A stretch of DNA of 64,000 bases from Trebonia sp963795335 (GTDB lineage: Bacteria; Actinomycetota; Actinomycetes; Streptosporangiales; Streptosporangiaceae): the NCBI GenBank assembly GCA_963795335.1, contig CAWCHI010000010.1, forward strand, positions 434,001 through 498,000, given 5' to 3'. Positions 1 to 9,186 of this stretch are shown in pieces; the first letter of the stretch is position 1; each line of letters begins with the position of its first letter. Made by a program: the position numbers and the translations under genes. A model generated the notes under the pieces. The model searched no databases. It was not told the origin of the DNA and saw nothing but the letters and a program-made list of their open reading frames with translations.

Positions 1-176
1 GAGTCGATCGATCCCGGCCACGCGTCTCCCCTGTGCACGGTGAGGGTTCCTAATGTACCGGCGAGTAGGTATCGGCGGGCCCCGGTCCGGGGAAAATGGT
101 AACAATCGCACAAACCTCCCCTAATTCCGACGGGGGCCAGGGTTCCCCGCAGGCGGCAAGCGGTTCGGGCGGCCGG

Positions 177-653
177 TTACGGGCCGATCAGGTGCCGGTT
201 CGGCGCGGCCGCCTCGGCCGCGAACGCAGGCAGCTCGGTGACGACCAGGCCCGCCGCCGTCAGCAGCTCGGTCCCCTGGGCGTCGGTCACGAATGTCGCG
301 GGCTCGCGCCAGGCGGTCACCACCCGCGCCAGCCCGGCCGCGATGATCAGCTCGGTGCAGGTCCGCGGGCGCGACTTACGCCGCGAGCACGGCTCCAGGG
401 TGCTGTAGATGGTGGCCCCGGCCAGCCGCGGGTCACCCGCCCCGAGCTTGCCCAGGGCGGCCTCCTCGGCGTGCACGACCGGGTCGCCGCCCTCGCGGGA
501 GAAGCCGCGCGACAGCTCGCCGCCGTCCGCCCCGACGATGACCGCGCCGACCGAGAACGCGGTCGCCGACGGCGGGCACCGCCGCGCGAGCGACACCGCC
601 AGCCGCATCCAGCGCTCGTCGTCCGGGCTGACCGCCCCGCCTGCCGTCATCAT
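177..653 (-). CDS. RibD-like cytidine/deoxycytidylate deaminase family protein
   Basis: A 158-residue zinc-dependent deaminase of the RibD/CDA fold. Seen: the zinc/proton-shuttle motif HAEE near residue 68, and a PC-x9-C motif (PCSRRKSRPRTC) about 30 residues later, followed by the usual IIAAGLARVV strand. In RibD enzymes these residues bind the catalytic zinc and deaminate a pyrimidine. There is no C-terminal reductase domain, so this is a stand-alone deaminase; the substrate cannot be told from sequence (a riboflavin intermediate, a nucleotide or an antibiotic pyrimidine are all possible). An open frame continues far upstream, but the start was set at the ATG where the family N terminus begins; a second ATG follows directly. 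It is the leftmost gene and transcribes leftwards. Confidence 0.75.
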   Translation of the reverse strand: MMTAGGAVSPDDERWMRLAVSLARRCPPSATAFSVGAVIVGADGGELSRGFSREGGDPVVHAEEAALGKLGAGDPRLAGATIYSTLEPCSRRKSRPRTCTELIIAAGLARVVTAWREPATFVTDAQGTELLTAAGLVVTELPAFAAEAAAPNRHLIGP

Positions 654-787
654 GCCCACAGGATAACAGCAAGAAGAGGAACGGGAGCTTGCGACCCCTT
701 CCGGTCTTGGCTCCCCGCCTCCGTTTAAAAACCACCCCGCTGCGACAGGATGGCGGTCGTAAGCCTTACGCGAAAAGGAGTTGAGGT

Positions 788-970
788 ATGGCCGGCAAGT
801 TCGAGGTGTACCAGGACCGCGGGGGTAAGTACCGCTTCCGGCTGAAGGCCAGCAACGGGGAGGTCGTCGCCTCGGGGGAGGCGTACGAGTCCAAGTCATC
901 GGCCAAGGCGGGCTGCGAAGCGGTCCAGCGCGCGGCCGACGGGGCCTCCGTGGTCGAGGTCGAGAGCTAG
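788..970 (+). CDS. DUF1508 (YegP-like) small protein
   Basis: A 60-residue protein consisting of a single DUF1508 repeat: it starts KFEVYQDRGGKYRFRLKA, followed by NGEVVASGEAY and the SKSSAKAGCEAV helix. The family is widespread as one or two such repeats; its biochemical role is not established. An AAAGGAG Shine-Dalgarno sequence sits 8 bases before the ATG, and a strong hairpin follows the stop, so it appears to be an independent single-gene transcript. Confidence 0.85.
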   Translation: MAGKFEVYQDRGGKYRFRLKASNGEVVASGEAYESKSSAKAGCEAVQRAADGASVVEVES

Positions 971-986
971 GCGCTCCCGGAGCAGT

Positions 987-1023
987 CGGCGGCCCCGCCG
1001 CGCCACGCGCGGCGGGGCCGCCG
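987..1023. terminator. GC-rich perfect hairpin after DUF1508 gene
   Basis: A perfect 16-bp stem (CGGCGGCCCCGCCGCG paired with its complement) and a 5-base loop, starting 17 bases after the DUF1508 stop. No T-tract follows, as is common for actinobacterial terminators. It lies between convergent genes and can serve both directions. Confidence 0.75.
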
Positions 1024-1096
1024 CGGCCCTCGCCGCCGCGGCCCTCAGGCCCGCGCGAGCCGGGCGGCCAGCCGCGCCTTACCCCGGGCGCCCCGG

Positions 1097-1585
1097 TCAG
1101 CCGCCGGGGCTGATCCAGTACCGGCACTCCCCGTCGAGGATCTCCGCCAGCACCCCGCCGTTGGCCTCGATCACCCGGCGTGAAGCGATGTTGGACTGGT
1201 CGCAGGTGATCAGGATGCGCTCCAGGCCAAGCTGGTCGCGGGCGTAGCCGACCGCCGCCGCCAGCATCGCGGTGGCGTGCCCCTGCCGCCGGCGGCGCGG
1301 GGCGACGTGGTAGCCGATATGCCCGCCGCGCCGGTCGAGTTCCGGCGTCAGCCGGTGCCGGACGATCACCGTGCCCAGGTAGTCGGGCCCGTCGACGTAC
1401 CAGAAGGTGGAGATCGGCACGCCCCAGGCGCAGGTCTCGGCCCGGACCTGCCCGACGTAACCGCTGAAGTCGGCCGCCACCTCCGCGACCGGGAAGTCCG
1501 CCAGCCAGCCCTCGTCGCGCAGCTCCCGGGCGGCCTCCAGGAACGAGTCGCGCACGGCGGCATCGGGCGGGGCGAGGCGGGGCAT
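1097..1585 (-). CDS. GNAT family N-acetyltransferase
   Basis: A 162-residue GNAT-fold acetyltransferase. Seen: the motif A region RRRRQGHATAMLAAAV (the R/Q-x-x-G-x-A pyrophosphate-binding loop for acetyl-CoA), followed by LERILITCDQSNIASRRVIEANGG, broken here for description into the usual motif B: a strand and an asparagine-led helix in which the acceptor side is built. The C terminus (YWISPGG) is typical of small-molecule acetyltransferases related to predicted YitI/RimJ-like enzymes. The acceptor is unknown. It begins with ATG and is transcribed leftwards towards the convergent DUF1508 gene. Confidence 0.8.
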   Translation of the reverse strand: MPRLAPPDAAVRDSFLEAARELRDEGWLADFPVAEVAADFSGYVGQVRAETCAWGVPISTFWYVDGPDYLGTVIVRHRLTPELDRRGGHIGYHVAPRRRRQGHATAMLAAAVGYARDQLGLERILITCDQSNIASRRVIEANGGVLAEILDGECRYWISPGG

Positions 1586-2152
1586 GCCGGAAGGCTACCG
1601 GAGCCCCTCGCAGGCCGGCAGGACGACCTCCAGGCTGCCCCGGGCTGGTGACGGGCCTGGCGGGCGGCATGATGGTCGGCGGTGCCCGGGGGCCCGCGCT
1701 CCAGCAGAGGGGCAACTGCCAGCCGGCCCTGTTGCTTCCGTGATTCCTCGGCCTTACGGGACGCGAGTGCCACCGGCCCGGCGAGCGCCATGCCCGCGCG
1801 GGCATTAACGCGGATACTTCGCGCAGCGCGGTAAAAAAGCGTGCGTCTAGGCCGCTTTCTTACCACCGAACGCGGATTTTCCAAGATCAGTTCGAGTGGT
1901 CAGGCTGCTGGCAGCTGCCGGCCCAGCTAGCGGCGGCGGGCGCCCGGTTCGGCTTCGGCGACCTGATCGCGGACGCCGCCGCCCGCGCCCCACCTCGGCC
2001 TGGAGCACGCACTGCTGGCGATGATGCGCGACCGGGAATCGGTCCCCGCGCGCCCTTGCGGGCCTGGCCCGCCTGGGCCGCCCCTGATGACCGCGACGAG
2101 CCTGGCCTGGTACTGACGCGGGGCAGCCGCCTCGCCTAAGATCGGGCACCCT
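1586..2152. other. Gene-free stretch between divergent genes
   Basis: About 570 bases with no convincing intact gene. It contains the AT-rich hairpin repeat described separately. On the + strand, 1886-2115 reads as a short protein-like stretch with no start codon (it includes the string ARFGFGDLIADAAARA) that may be the remains of a gene. An intrinsic-terminator-like hairpin in the middle of a divergent intergenic space also suggests that a gene was lost here. Confidence 0.4.
1804..1880. repeat. AT-rich hairpin repeat, copy 1
   Basis: An imperfect 12-bp inverted repeat (GGTAAAAAAGCG / CGCTTTCTTACC, one mismatch) with an 11-base loop, inside a block sharing the order CGCGG...GCGGTAAAAAAGCGT...CGCTTT with the sequence at 9971-10052. 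It looks like an intrinsic terminator that has been copied within the genome. Confidence 0.5.
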
Positions 2153-2926
2153 ATGGACTTTTCTCGGTTCACCGGCCGTGACGGCGTGGAGCTGGCCTAC
2201 CGCGAGACCGGGTCGGGCCGGCCGCTGATCCTGCTGCACGGCTTCATGGGCGCCGGATCGGACTGGCTTGACCAGGGGCCGGCCGAAACTCTCGCTGCGC
2301 AGGGGTTCCACCTCTTCCTGCCCGATTTCCGCGGTCACGGGGAGAGCACCCGGTCGCCCGGTCCGCGTCTCTACCCGCCCGACGTGCTTGCCGACGACGG
2401 GCTCGCCCTCATTGGGCACCTCGGACTGGGCGACGGTGACTATGACCTCGGCGGCTACTCGCTCGGTGGCCGCATCGTGGTGCGGATGCTCGCGCGGGGG
2501 GCCCAGCCCGGCCGCGCCGTCGTGGCCGGGCAGGGGCTCGCGAAGGTCAGCGGCCCGCAAGACATCAGCCTGATCCACCGCACCCTCTCTGCGATCGTCG
2601 GCGGGGCTGCCCTTGATCCCGGCTCACCTGAGGCCCAGGTCGCCGGCTGGGTGGACAAGAGCGGCGCCGATCCCCGCGTGCTGCTGCACGTGGGGGACTC
2701 ACTCGTCCCCACGCCCGCGGACGACCTGCGGCGGATCGCGACCCCCACGCTCGTCGTGATCGGTGACCGGGACGAGCGTTCCGACGCCGACGAGCTGGCC
2801 GCGCTGCTGCCCGCTGGGCGCTACGCCTGCGTGCCCGGGGACCACGCGCGTGCGTTCACAGCGCCCGAGTTCGCCGCCGCGCTCGAGGCTTTCCTCACCG
2901 CCCCCCGCGCGCCTGGCCGCGAGTAA
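2153..2926 (+). CDS. alpha/beta hydrolase
   Basis: A 257-residue alpha/beta-hydrolase-fold enzyme. Seen: LILLHGFMGAGSDW (oxyanion-hole HG motif, near residue 28), FRGHGES strand, nucleophile elbow GYSLGG (Ser near residue 101), TLVVIGDRDE carrying the acid residue, and GDHARAF with the catalytic His near the C terminus. The full triad is present. The substrate is not predictable; relatives include carboxylesterases and menaquinone-pathway MenH-like enzymes. The ATG start immediately precedes the family N terminus. The upstream gene is divergent. Confidence 0.85.
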   Translation: MDFSRFTGRDGVELAYRETGSGRPLILLHGFMGAGSDWLDQGPAETLAAQGFHLFLPDFRGHGESTRSPGPRLYPPDVLADDGLALIGHLGLGDGDYDLGGYSLGGRIVVRMLARGAQPGRAVVAGQGLAKVSGPQDISLIHRTLSAIVGGAALDPGSPEAQVAGWVDKSGADPRVLLHVGDSLVPTPADDLRRIATPTLVVIGDRDERSDADELAALLPAGRYACVPGDHARAFTAPEFAAALEAFLTAPRAPGRE

Positions 2927-2941
2927 CAGCGGAACCCGGCG

Positions 2942-3439
2942 CTACCCGCCCAGGATCTGCTCCCGGAGGATGTCGGCGTGCCCGCAGTGCTGAGCGAGCT
3001 CGCGCAGCACGTGGAGGTAGACCCAGCGCAGCGGAAGCGGCCCGAGCCGGTAGCCGTAGACCTTGTCGTCGACTCCGAGGGCTGACGTCGCGTGGCGTGA
3101 TGACTCGCATGCCTCGCGGTGAGCCCGCTGGACGGTGGCGATGGTGTCATTGTCGTGCAGGACGAATGACTCGTCCGAGATCGCGGGGATGCCCAGCTCG
3201 GCTCGCGGCCGGCCGGTAACGGCCTCGTCAAACCACACCTTCTCCAGGAACGTGGCGTGTTTCACCAGCCCCAGCAACGTGGTCCGCGACGGCACCAGCG
3301 ACCGGCGCGCCTGTTCCTCGGTCAGCCCGTCCAGGCAGCGATCGAGCGCGCTGCGGTACTCGTCGATGAACGCTTCGAACTGTGCGTGCGCAGGCATGTT
3401 GATGACATCCTCGGCGAATGTCACGGGCAGTGAAGGCAC
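2942..3439 (-). CDS. DinB-fold protein (DUF664-like)
   Basis: A 165-residue DinB/YfiT-superfamily four-helix protein. Seen: the conserved LVKHATFLEKVWFDE helix with the metal-binding His, and LRWVYLHVLRELAQHCGHADIL, given here as two parts: the H-x-x-R-E helix and the QHCGHADILRE helix with the remaining histidines. In actinobacteria this family includes mycothiol-dependent enzymes; the reaction here is unknown. The start could also be the internal ATG 14 codons later (PAHAQFEAF), which fits the family length. It is convergent with the hydrolase, only 15 bases away. Confidence 0.75.
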   Translation of the reverse strand: MPSLPVTFAEDVINMPAHAQFEAFIDEYRSALDRCLDGLTEEQARRSLVPSRTTLLGLVKHATFLEKVWFDEAVTGRPRAELGIPAISDESFVLHDNDTIATVQRAHREACESSRHATSALGVDDKVYGYRLGPLPLRWVYLHVLRELAQHCGHADILREQILGG

Positions 3440-3544
3440 AGGGCAAGCATTTCACGCGTTAAGTGTCACCCGCCTGCGCTCCAGAGCGCAGAGGGACGCC
3501 GCCAGTCCATCGAATCGACGGGACGGGTGAGGACGAGGGTTGCC

Positions 3545-4741
3545 TTAAGCGTCAGTCGCCTGAGTTGGGGTGGCGGGACGGGTCTGCTGGTAGTGGGCCC
3601 ACCCCAGCGTTATCCCGGCGGCGACCAGAATGAGTGCGCCCCCGGCCAAGGTGAACTCGAGCCGCTCCGCCGCGGTCTTGTGGACGTCGGCGATGCTGGT
3701 CGCGGTGAACAGCACGACCGCGGCGGTGATGAAGGCCGAGTACAGGAAGTAGGAGTGCGGGCTGAGCAGGATCACGACGGTGATCACCATCAGGATCAGG
3801 CCCACAGTGAGCAGCACGGCTTCAGAACTGGCGACCGAGGCCACGATCGCGGCAATCACGATTCCGATGACGGTTCCGGGTATCCGTTCGAACGTTCGCT
3901 TCAGCGAATCGTCGCCGCCGGGCTGGGTCAGTACGAGCACCGTCAGGACGAGCCAGGCACCGTCGGACCCGGGCCACCAGACGAGGACTCCGAGGGTGCT
4001 CGCCGTGCACAGCACGGTGATCGTGATGGTGTAAACCAGGGTGTCCGTCCCGGCCCACGATTTCGGGCGCGGTGGCATCGGCATCTTCATCTTCTGCAGC
4101 AACCGCGGGAAGACCAGCAGCGCCCACAGCCCCCCGCCACCCAGGAACAGCATGTTCCACAACAGGTACGAGGTACTGGTCCGGTCTATCGTGCTCCCTG
4201 TCCATGGCGGCGGGGCGATTATGAGGAACGCGAGGAACAGCGGGATCATCCGCATCCCCCGGTTCAGACCCCGGGCAGCGCTCAGTCCCACCCCGAAGCA
4301 CATGATCGCCATCAGCGCCGCGCCCGCCACCGGGACGGCCCCGGACACGATCGCGATCGGGGTCAGCGCGGTCAGCAACCCGACACTGAGATAGGCGATT
4401 CGCGGCCCGCCGTTCGCCAGGTTCGTGATGCCGGCGATACCGCCCATCACCGCAAACGAGGCGGCCGGGACCTGGCCGCTGATCACCGCGAACACCACGG
4501 ACGGCACGCTCAGAATCATGATCGTCAAGACAGCGACAACAGTCCGGCGCACCAGCGCCTGAGGCAGTCGGGGACTAGGACGCTCAACTGCTTGCGCTGG
4601 CCCAGCCACAGTCCCCTCCAGTCGGGCAAACCAGGCGGGCCGGTTGAGTCCGGCCCACCGGTTGAGTGACGCTGGCCGGACCCAGCGGTGGTTCGGATTC
4701 GACGGGCAATGCCCGCGCTTCGATCTGTGCGCGGCAGGCAA
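3545..4741 (-). CDS. FUSC-type (aromatic acid exporter-like) membrane protein
   Basis: A roughly 400-residue polytopic membrane protein with two blocks of transmembrane helices, one at about residues 68-190 and a second at about 235-385. The second block begins with GAWLVLTVLVLTQPGGDD and RTFERIPGTVIGIVIA, the FUSC/YccS signature. FUSC proteins are membrane exporters of aromatic acids and related compounds. The first 60 residues are proline/arginine-rich and unlike the family, so the true start may be downstream of the marked one, just before LPQALVRRTVV. Confidence 0.7.
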   Translation of the reverse strand: MPAAHRSKRGHCPSNPNHRWVRPASLNRWAGLNRPAWFARLEGTVAGPAQAVERPSPRLPQALVRRTVVAVLTIMILSVPSVVFAVISGQVPAASFAVMGGIAGITNLANGGPRIAYLSVGLLTALTPIAIVSGAVPVAGAALMAIMCFGVGLSAARGLNRGMRMIPLFLAFLIIAPPPWTGSTIDRTSTSYLLWNMLFLGGGGLWALLVFPRLLQKMKMPMPPRPKSWAGTDTLVYTITITVLCTASTLGVLVWWPGSDGAWLVLTVLVLTQPGGDDSLKRTFERIPGTVIGIVIAAIVASVASSEAVLLTVGLILMVITVVILLSPHSYFLYSAFITAAVVLFTATSIADVHKTAAERLEFTLAGGALILVAAGITLGWAHYQQTRPATPTQATDA

Positions 4742-4917
4742 ATCCGACCGTAACGACCGATCCGCCTCCCGTCGTCACCCCAGCGGAGTGAAGCTGACTA
4801 ACTGCGGATGAAATCGCATTGACACAAGAGCGGAACTTCCGACATTTACGAAAGCCACCGGCCGAATCGCCGCGATAAAGCCGGCGATGGTTCAGCACTG
4901 GGTAAATCGGCCAGGAA

Positions 4918-5787
4918 TCAGGGCCGCCAAGATTTCTGAGGCGGTCGAAGTTCGGTTTCCAGCAAGGCGGCGACCTGACGGTAGCGGCTTACCGGTATGA
5001 GGTGCACACCGTCGAAAGCACCGCTGTCACGGATCGCCAGCACCTGCTGGCACGCAGCCTCCACTCCGGCGTTGCGGTCATGCTCCACCGCGGTGACCAA
5101 GTCCTGCGGAATGTCGATATCGGGGATCGTCCCCGCCAGGTTCCGCGCCATGGCCGCACTGGCCAGCACCATGACCCCGGCGTACACCGGCCCGGACACC
5201 TGCACACTCTCACGCCACCGCAGCAGGCTCTCCACCGAGTAGCTGACCTGCGCGAACACGAAGTCTGCGGTGGCCTTCCAGGCCGGGACCGCCCGCAAGC
5301 CGCACGTCACCCCGGCCCGGAACGGCGCCACCCCGCTGAACGCCGGGTCCTCTGCGAGAGCCCGGGTCTCCTCGATCATCGCCTGTACGGTCAGTTCGCT
5401 GGTGCGACCGCCAGCGCTGGGCTTGTCGCCGTAGACATACAGGAAGCGGTCCACGCCGTACGCCGCCGCCGTCAGCAGGTCCCGGCGAAACCCCAGCAGG
5501 TTCCGGTCCCGGGAGTTGAGGCACGCGATCCCGCGCGCGCCCATCGCCTGCACCTCGTGGGCTACCGCCACACTCGACACCGTCGCCCGCCCGATGTGGT
5601 TGTCGGGAATCAGGAACGAGTCGGCCACCTGACTGAGCACACCGATCTGGTGCCGGACCCGCGTCAGATCCGGACGAGTCGGCGGCTCAACCTCGCAGAT
5701 AACCTCGAACCGGCGCCCGGAATCGGTGACGGCGCCGCCCACGACCGTGACCTGCTGGTCAACGAGCTCTGCCAGTTCGCGCACCAT
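4918..5787 (-). CDS. methylenetetrahydrofolate reductase-like protein
   Basis: A 289-residue TIM-barrel protein of the MTHFR superfamily. Seen: FEVICEVEPPTRPDL at the first strand, RGIACLNSRDRN plus GVDRFLYVYGDKP in the central flavin-binding region, and RAGVTCGL later. Classical MetF reduces methylene-THF to methyl-THF using FAD; members of this shorter, divergent branch often accompany corrinoid or one-carbon enzymes and may act on other folates. No such partner lies next to it here. The start sits close to a clear family N terminus; it is 328 bases upstream of glnA's 3' end in the same direction. Confidence 0.7.
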   Translation of the reverse strand: MVRELAELVDQQVTVVGGAVTDSGRRFEVICEVEPPTRPDLTRVRHQIGVLSQVADSFLIPDNHIGRATVSSVAVAHEVQAMGARGIACLNSRDRNLLGFRRDLLTAAAYGVDRFLYVYGDKPSAGGRTSELTVQAMIEETRALAEDPAFSGVAPFRAGVTCGLRAVPAWKATADFVFAQVSYSVESLLRWRESVQVSGPVYAGVMVLASAAMARNLAGTIPDIDIPQDLVTAVEHDRNAGVEAACQQVLAIRDSGAFDGVHLIPVSRYRQVAALLETELRPPQKSWRP

Positions 5788-5993
5788 GGCGCCTCCCGTT
5801 CACGGAAGGCGCCCTTGGTGTCCGGCAGCCGCGCCCGGACCGCCCGCGGGGCCAAGCGTGGCGGGCGGATCGCCCGTCGCAGCGCCCCTCAGCCCCTCAC
5901 TCAGGGTACAGCGTCAGAGCCCAATTTTCCGAGCAGATTTTTGTGATCTGCCACAAACCGCGATGACTGATACAGCCGGCGACCTCGTGGCAT

Positions 5994-6042
5994 GCGGAAA
6001 GCCCGCAGCGAGGTTACTTAGGCCTCTCCTGCGGGCTTCCGC
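5994..6042 (-). terminator. Terminator downstream of glnA
   Basis: An inverted repeat, GCGGAAAGCCCGCAG against CTGCGGGCTTCCGC, with one bulged base and a 20-base loop, about 75 bases past the glnA stop in the direction of glnA transcription. The remaining parts of the 5788-6115 interval show no gene. Confidence 0.6.
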
Positions 6043-6115
6043 TATCACGACCTACGGCGTTACGTCGCCCGCCTGCCGGCCGCCTCCGGCGCGGACGTTA
6101 GCGCGCCCGAGACGG

Positions 6116-7544
6116 TCAGACGTCGAAGTACAGCTCGAACTCGTGCGGGGTCGGGCGCAGCCGCACCGCGTCGATCTCCTTCTCGCGCTTGTAGGCGATC
6201 CAGGTCTCGATCAGGTCCGGGGTGAACACGCCGCCCTCGGTCAGGAAGCCGTGGTCGGCCTCCAGGTTGTCGAGCACCGCGTCCAGCGAGCCGGGGACGG
6301 TCGGGATGGCGGCGGCCTCGTCCGGCGGCAGCTCGTACAGGTCCTTGTCGACCGGCTCCGGCGGCTCGATCTTGTTCTTGATGCCGTCGATGCCCGCCAT
6401 CAGCATGGCCGAGAAGGCCAGGTAGGGGTTGGCGGACGGGTCGGGCACGCGGAACTCGATCCGCTTGGCCTTCGGGTTGGTGCCGGTGATCGGGATGCGG
6501 CAGCAGGCCGAACGGTTCCGGTTCGAGTAGACCAGGTTCACCGGCGCCTCGAAGCCGGGCACCAGGCGGTGGTAGGAGTTGACCGTCGGGTTGGTGAATG
6601 CGAGCAGCGACGGTGCGTGCTTGAGCAGGCCGCCGACGTACCAGCGGCCGATGTCGGACAGCCCGCCGTAGCCCATCTCGTCATAGAAGAGCGGCGAGCC
6701 GTCCTTCCACAGCGACTGGTGCACGTGCATGCCCGAGCCGTTGTCGCCGAACAGCGGCTTCGGCATGAAGGTCGACCGTCTTGCCCGCGGCGCGCGCGAC
6801 CGACTTGACCACGTACTTGTACAGCAGCAGCTTGTCGGCCTGCTCGAGCAGCTTGCCGAAGCGGATGTCGATCTCGGCCTGGCCCGCGGTGCCCACCTCG
6901 TGGTGCTGCATCTCGGTCACGATGCCGACCTCGATGAGCTTCGAGACCATCTCCGAGCGCAGGTCGGTGTAGTGGTCCATCGGCGGGACGGGGAAGTAGC
7001 CGCCCTTGTACGGCGGCTTGGCGCCGAGGTTGCCGCCCACTTCGTCACGGCCGGTGTTCCACGCGCCCTCGATCGAGTCGACGTGGTAGTAGCCCTCGTT
7101 CGAGCTGGTGCTGAACCGCACCGAGTCGAAGATGTAGAACTCCGCCTCCGGGCCGAAGAACGCGGTGTCCGCGATGCCGGTGCCCTTGAGGTACTCCTCG
7201 GCCTTGGCGGCCACGTTGCGCGGGTCGCGGGAGTAGGCCGCGCCGGTCAGCGGGTCGAAGACGGAGAAGGTCAGGTTCAGCGTCTTGTGCTGACGGAACG
7301 GGTCGAGCACGGCGGTCGCCGGGTCGGGGATCAGCAGCATGTCGGACTCGTGGATCGCCTGGAAGCCGCGGATCGACGACCCGTCGAACATCCGGCCTTC
7401 GGTGAAGACGTCCGCGTCGAACGTCGAAACCGGAACGGTGAAGTGCTGCACGGTGCCCGGCAGGTCGCAGAACCTGACGTCGACGAACTCCACATTTTCC
7501 TCAGCGATGAACGCCAGGACTTCTTCAGCACTGCTGAACGCCAT
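6116..7544 (-). CDS. glnA: glutamine synthetase type I, with one frameshift
   Basis: ATP-dependent ligation of ammonia to glutamate, the main nitrogen-assimilation step. Seen: the N-terminal FVDVRFCDLPGT, EGRMFDGSSIRGF (the beta-Grasp region), FFGPEAEFYIFD (metal ligands), GNGSGMHVHQS-type ligand loop, NRSACCRIP and the adenylylation loop KDLYELPP, so it is a GSI-beta enzyme whose activity can be controlled by adenylylation of that Tyr. The reading frame breaks near 6768, within the codons that should read GKTVTFMPKP: one extra base (GTCGACC) shifts frame, splitting the gene into an N-terminal 288-residue and a C-terminal 216-residue frame. The start ATG at 7544 follows a GGGAGG ribosome site. 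A GlnR operator lies upstream. Confidence 0.9.
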
Positions 7545-7628
7545 CAACCCTCCCAGAACAGGGCCCGCATAGGTCGGTATATCGAGATTTCTTCATCGGA
7601 ACCGCTTCGGACGGTAGCCGCTCTGCAA

Positions 7629-7666
7629 TTTCCTGCGCCGTATCCCCGATGTTTCGCCAGTGTTAC
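7629..7666 (-). promoter_or_regulatory. Tandem GlnR operator upstream of glnA
   Basis: Read on the minus strand, the sequence is GTAAC-6 bases-GAAAC-6 bases-GATAC-6 bases-GGAAA. The first half matches the actinobacterial GlnR consensus GTnAC-n6-GAAAC exactly and the second half is a degenerate copy with the same 11-base spacing, which is the usual a1-b1-a2-b2 arrangement. It is 85-122 bases before the glnA start and inside the divergent interval with the RDD gene. Nitrogen-dependent control of glnA is the expected function. Confidence 0.75.
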
Positions 7667-7854
7667 GCCTGTCCGGCGGCACCCGCACCGCCTGCCCGAT
7701 CGGGCCGACCCGGGGTCGGCGCGGTGGGGGCGTACGGGCGTGCCGTCCAGCGGATACCGTAGAGACGTGCCTCAACGAACCCCGGAACCAGCGTTCCAGG
7801 AGCGCGACCAAGGTCGCCGTCGCCCCTGGCAGCGCGAGGTCTCGACGCGACACC

Positions 7855-8287
7855 GTGGCCGATGATACGCCTGATTACCCTGGCAAGCGCTTCGGCCTGC
7901 CGCAAGGAGGGCCCGGGTTCGGTCGCTCCGATGGGCAGCGCGGCTGGTTGCGCTGATCCTCGACTGGGTGCTGTGCTACCTGATCGCGTCCTTCATCGTG
8001 GGGCACAGCGTCGTCACCGTCACCGACGCGCACTACCAGGACGCGCAGTTGACCGCCCTGCTGCTCTTCTTCGTCGAGGTCTACCTGCTCACCGCGATCA
8101 GCGGGCTGACCGTGGGCAAGCGGCTGCTCGGCATCCGCGCGATGCGGACCGACGGCAGCCGCCCCGGCTTCAAGTGGGCGCGCTGCGCACCATCTTGCTG
8201 ATGTGCGTGATCCCGGCCTGCCTGGCCGACCGCGACCTGCGCGGCCTGCACGACCGGGCGTCCGACACGATCGTCGTCCGCTTCTAG
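7855..8287 (+). CDS. RDD family membrane protein, frameshifted
   Basis: A small RDD-domain membrane protein. Pieces in different frames give the family pattern: PDYPGKRFGLP at the N terminus, LILDWVLCYLIASFIVGH (first membrane helix with the D of RDD), ALLLFFVEVYLLTAISG (second helix), TVGKRLLGIRAMRTDG, and RTILLMCVIPACLADRDLRG plus LHDRASDTIVV at the end. At least three single-base indels (near 7905, 7940 and 8175) are needed to join these. Function unknown; RDD proteins are membrane proteins sometimes implicated in ion transport. The GTG start precedes ADDTPDYPG. In actinobacteria the gene commonly lies, as here, between glnA and the DUF4191 gene. Confidence 0.7.
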
Positions 8288-8317
8288 CCCCCGGCCAGGC
8301 TCCGCCGGGCACCGGGC

Positions 8318-9011
8318 CTAGCGCTGCTGCTTGGGCATCCGCGGCATCCGGGCGCCCTTCGGCAGCGGCCCCTTGGGCATCTGCATGCTCGGCTGCAGCG
8401 CGCGCAGCCGGTAGTTGAGGTCGGACACGGCGGCCGGCTTGAGCGCCCGCGGCAGCCTGGTGATCTTGCGCTGCAGCTTGCTGACCGGGATCTGCCCGTC
8501 GCCGTTGCCGACCTGGAAGTCATGGATCGGCACCCCGTGCGCGACCCGCTCGGTCTTCTTCCGCTCGGCCGCGATCAGCGGGGCCACCCGGGAGGGCACG
8601 CCCTCGCCGACCAGCACCACCCCGGCCCGCCCGACCGCGCGGTGCACCACGTCCATGGTCCGGTTGCCGCTGACGCCGGGGGTGACGGTCCAGTCGCCCG
8701 CGCATCGACTGCAGGACCGCGGCCGCCGCGCCCAGCTGCCCGTCGATCGCGGCGAACTGCGCCCGCTGGGCAAACCGCCCGAACAGGATCATCGCGGCCA
8801 TCACGCCGAGCAGCACGCCGAGCGGGATGAAGACCGCCAGCAGCCCGATGACCAGCCCGATCACGACCAAGATGACGATCAGGCCGGCGGCCGAGCCGAA
8901 CACGATCGGCAGCGCCCGCTTGTTCTGCTGGTTGACCAGCTTCGCGACCATCCGGATCTGCTTCAGCCGCCCGGCGTTCTGAAGCTCCTCGGCGTTGTAT
9001 TGGTCAACCAC
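8318..9011 (-). CDS. DUF4191 membrane protein, frameshifted
   Basis: A protein of about 230 residues with two adjacent transmembrane helices (ALPIVFGSAAGLIVILVVIG and LLAVFIPLGVLLGVMAAMIL) near residues 33-75, followed by a cytosolic domain ending in a basic QMPKGPLPKGARMPRMPK tail. This matches DUF4191, an actinobacterial family of unknown function encoded beside lipA. One extra G near 8696 (GCGGGCGACTGG where GCGGCGACTGG is expected) breaks the frame after the stretch LGAAAAVLQSMRG. Confidence 0.75.
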
Positions 9012-9186
9012 GGTTCAGCCTTTCCTCGTAACGCGTGCCGCGTCCGACCAGTGAGCATACGGTTTCCGGCCCACCGGACTGAAACCAACCAGGGTGCCCC
9101 GAGCCAAAACCGATCTCCCGAACGGAAGCAGCTTCCCCCAGTCCGCGCCCAGTGACCACTCCGTGCCCGGCAGGTCCCGCCCCGGT

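Noticed and set aside
654..1805. Long minus-strand extension of the deaminase frame (542 codons)
   Set aside because: Covers two other genes on both strands, is Arg/Pro/Gly-rich low complexity and matches no family; only the last 158 codons look like protein.
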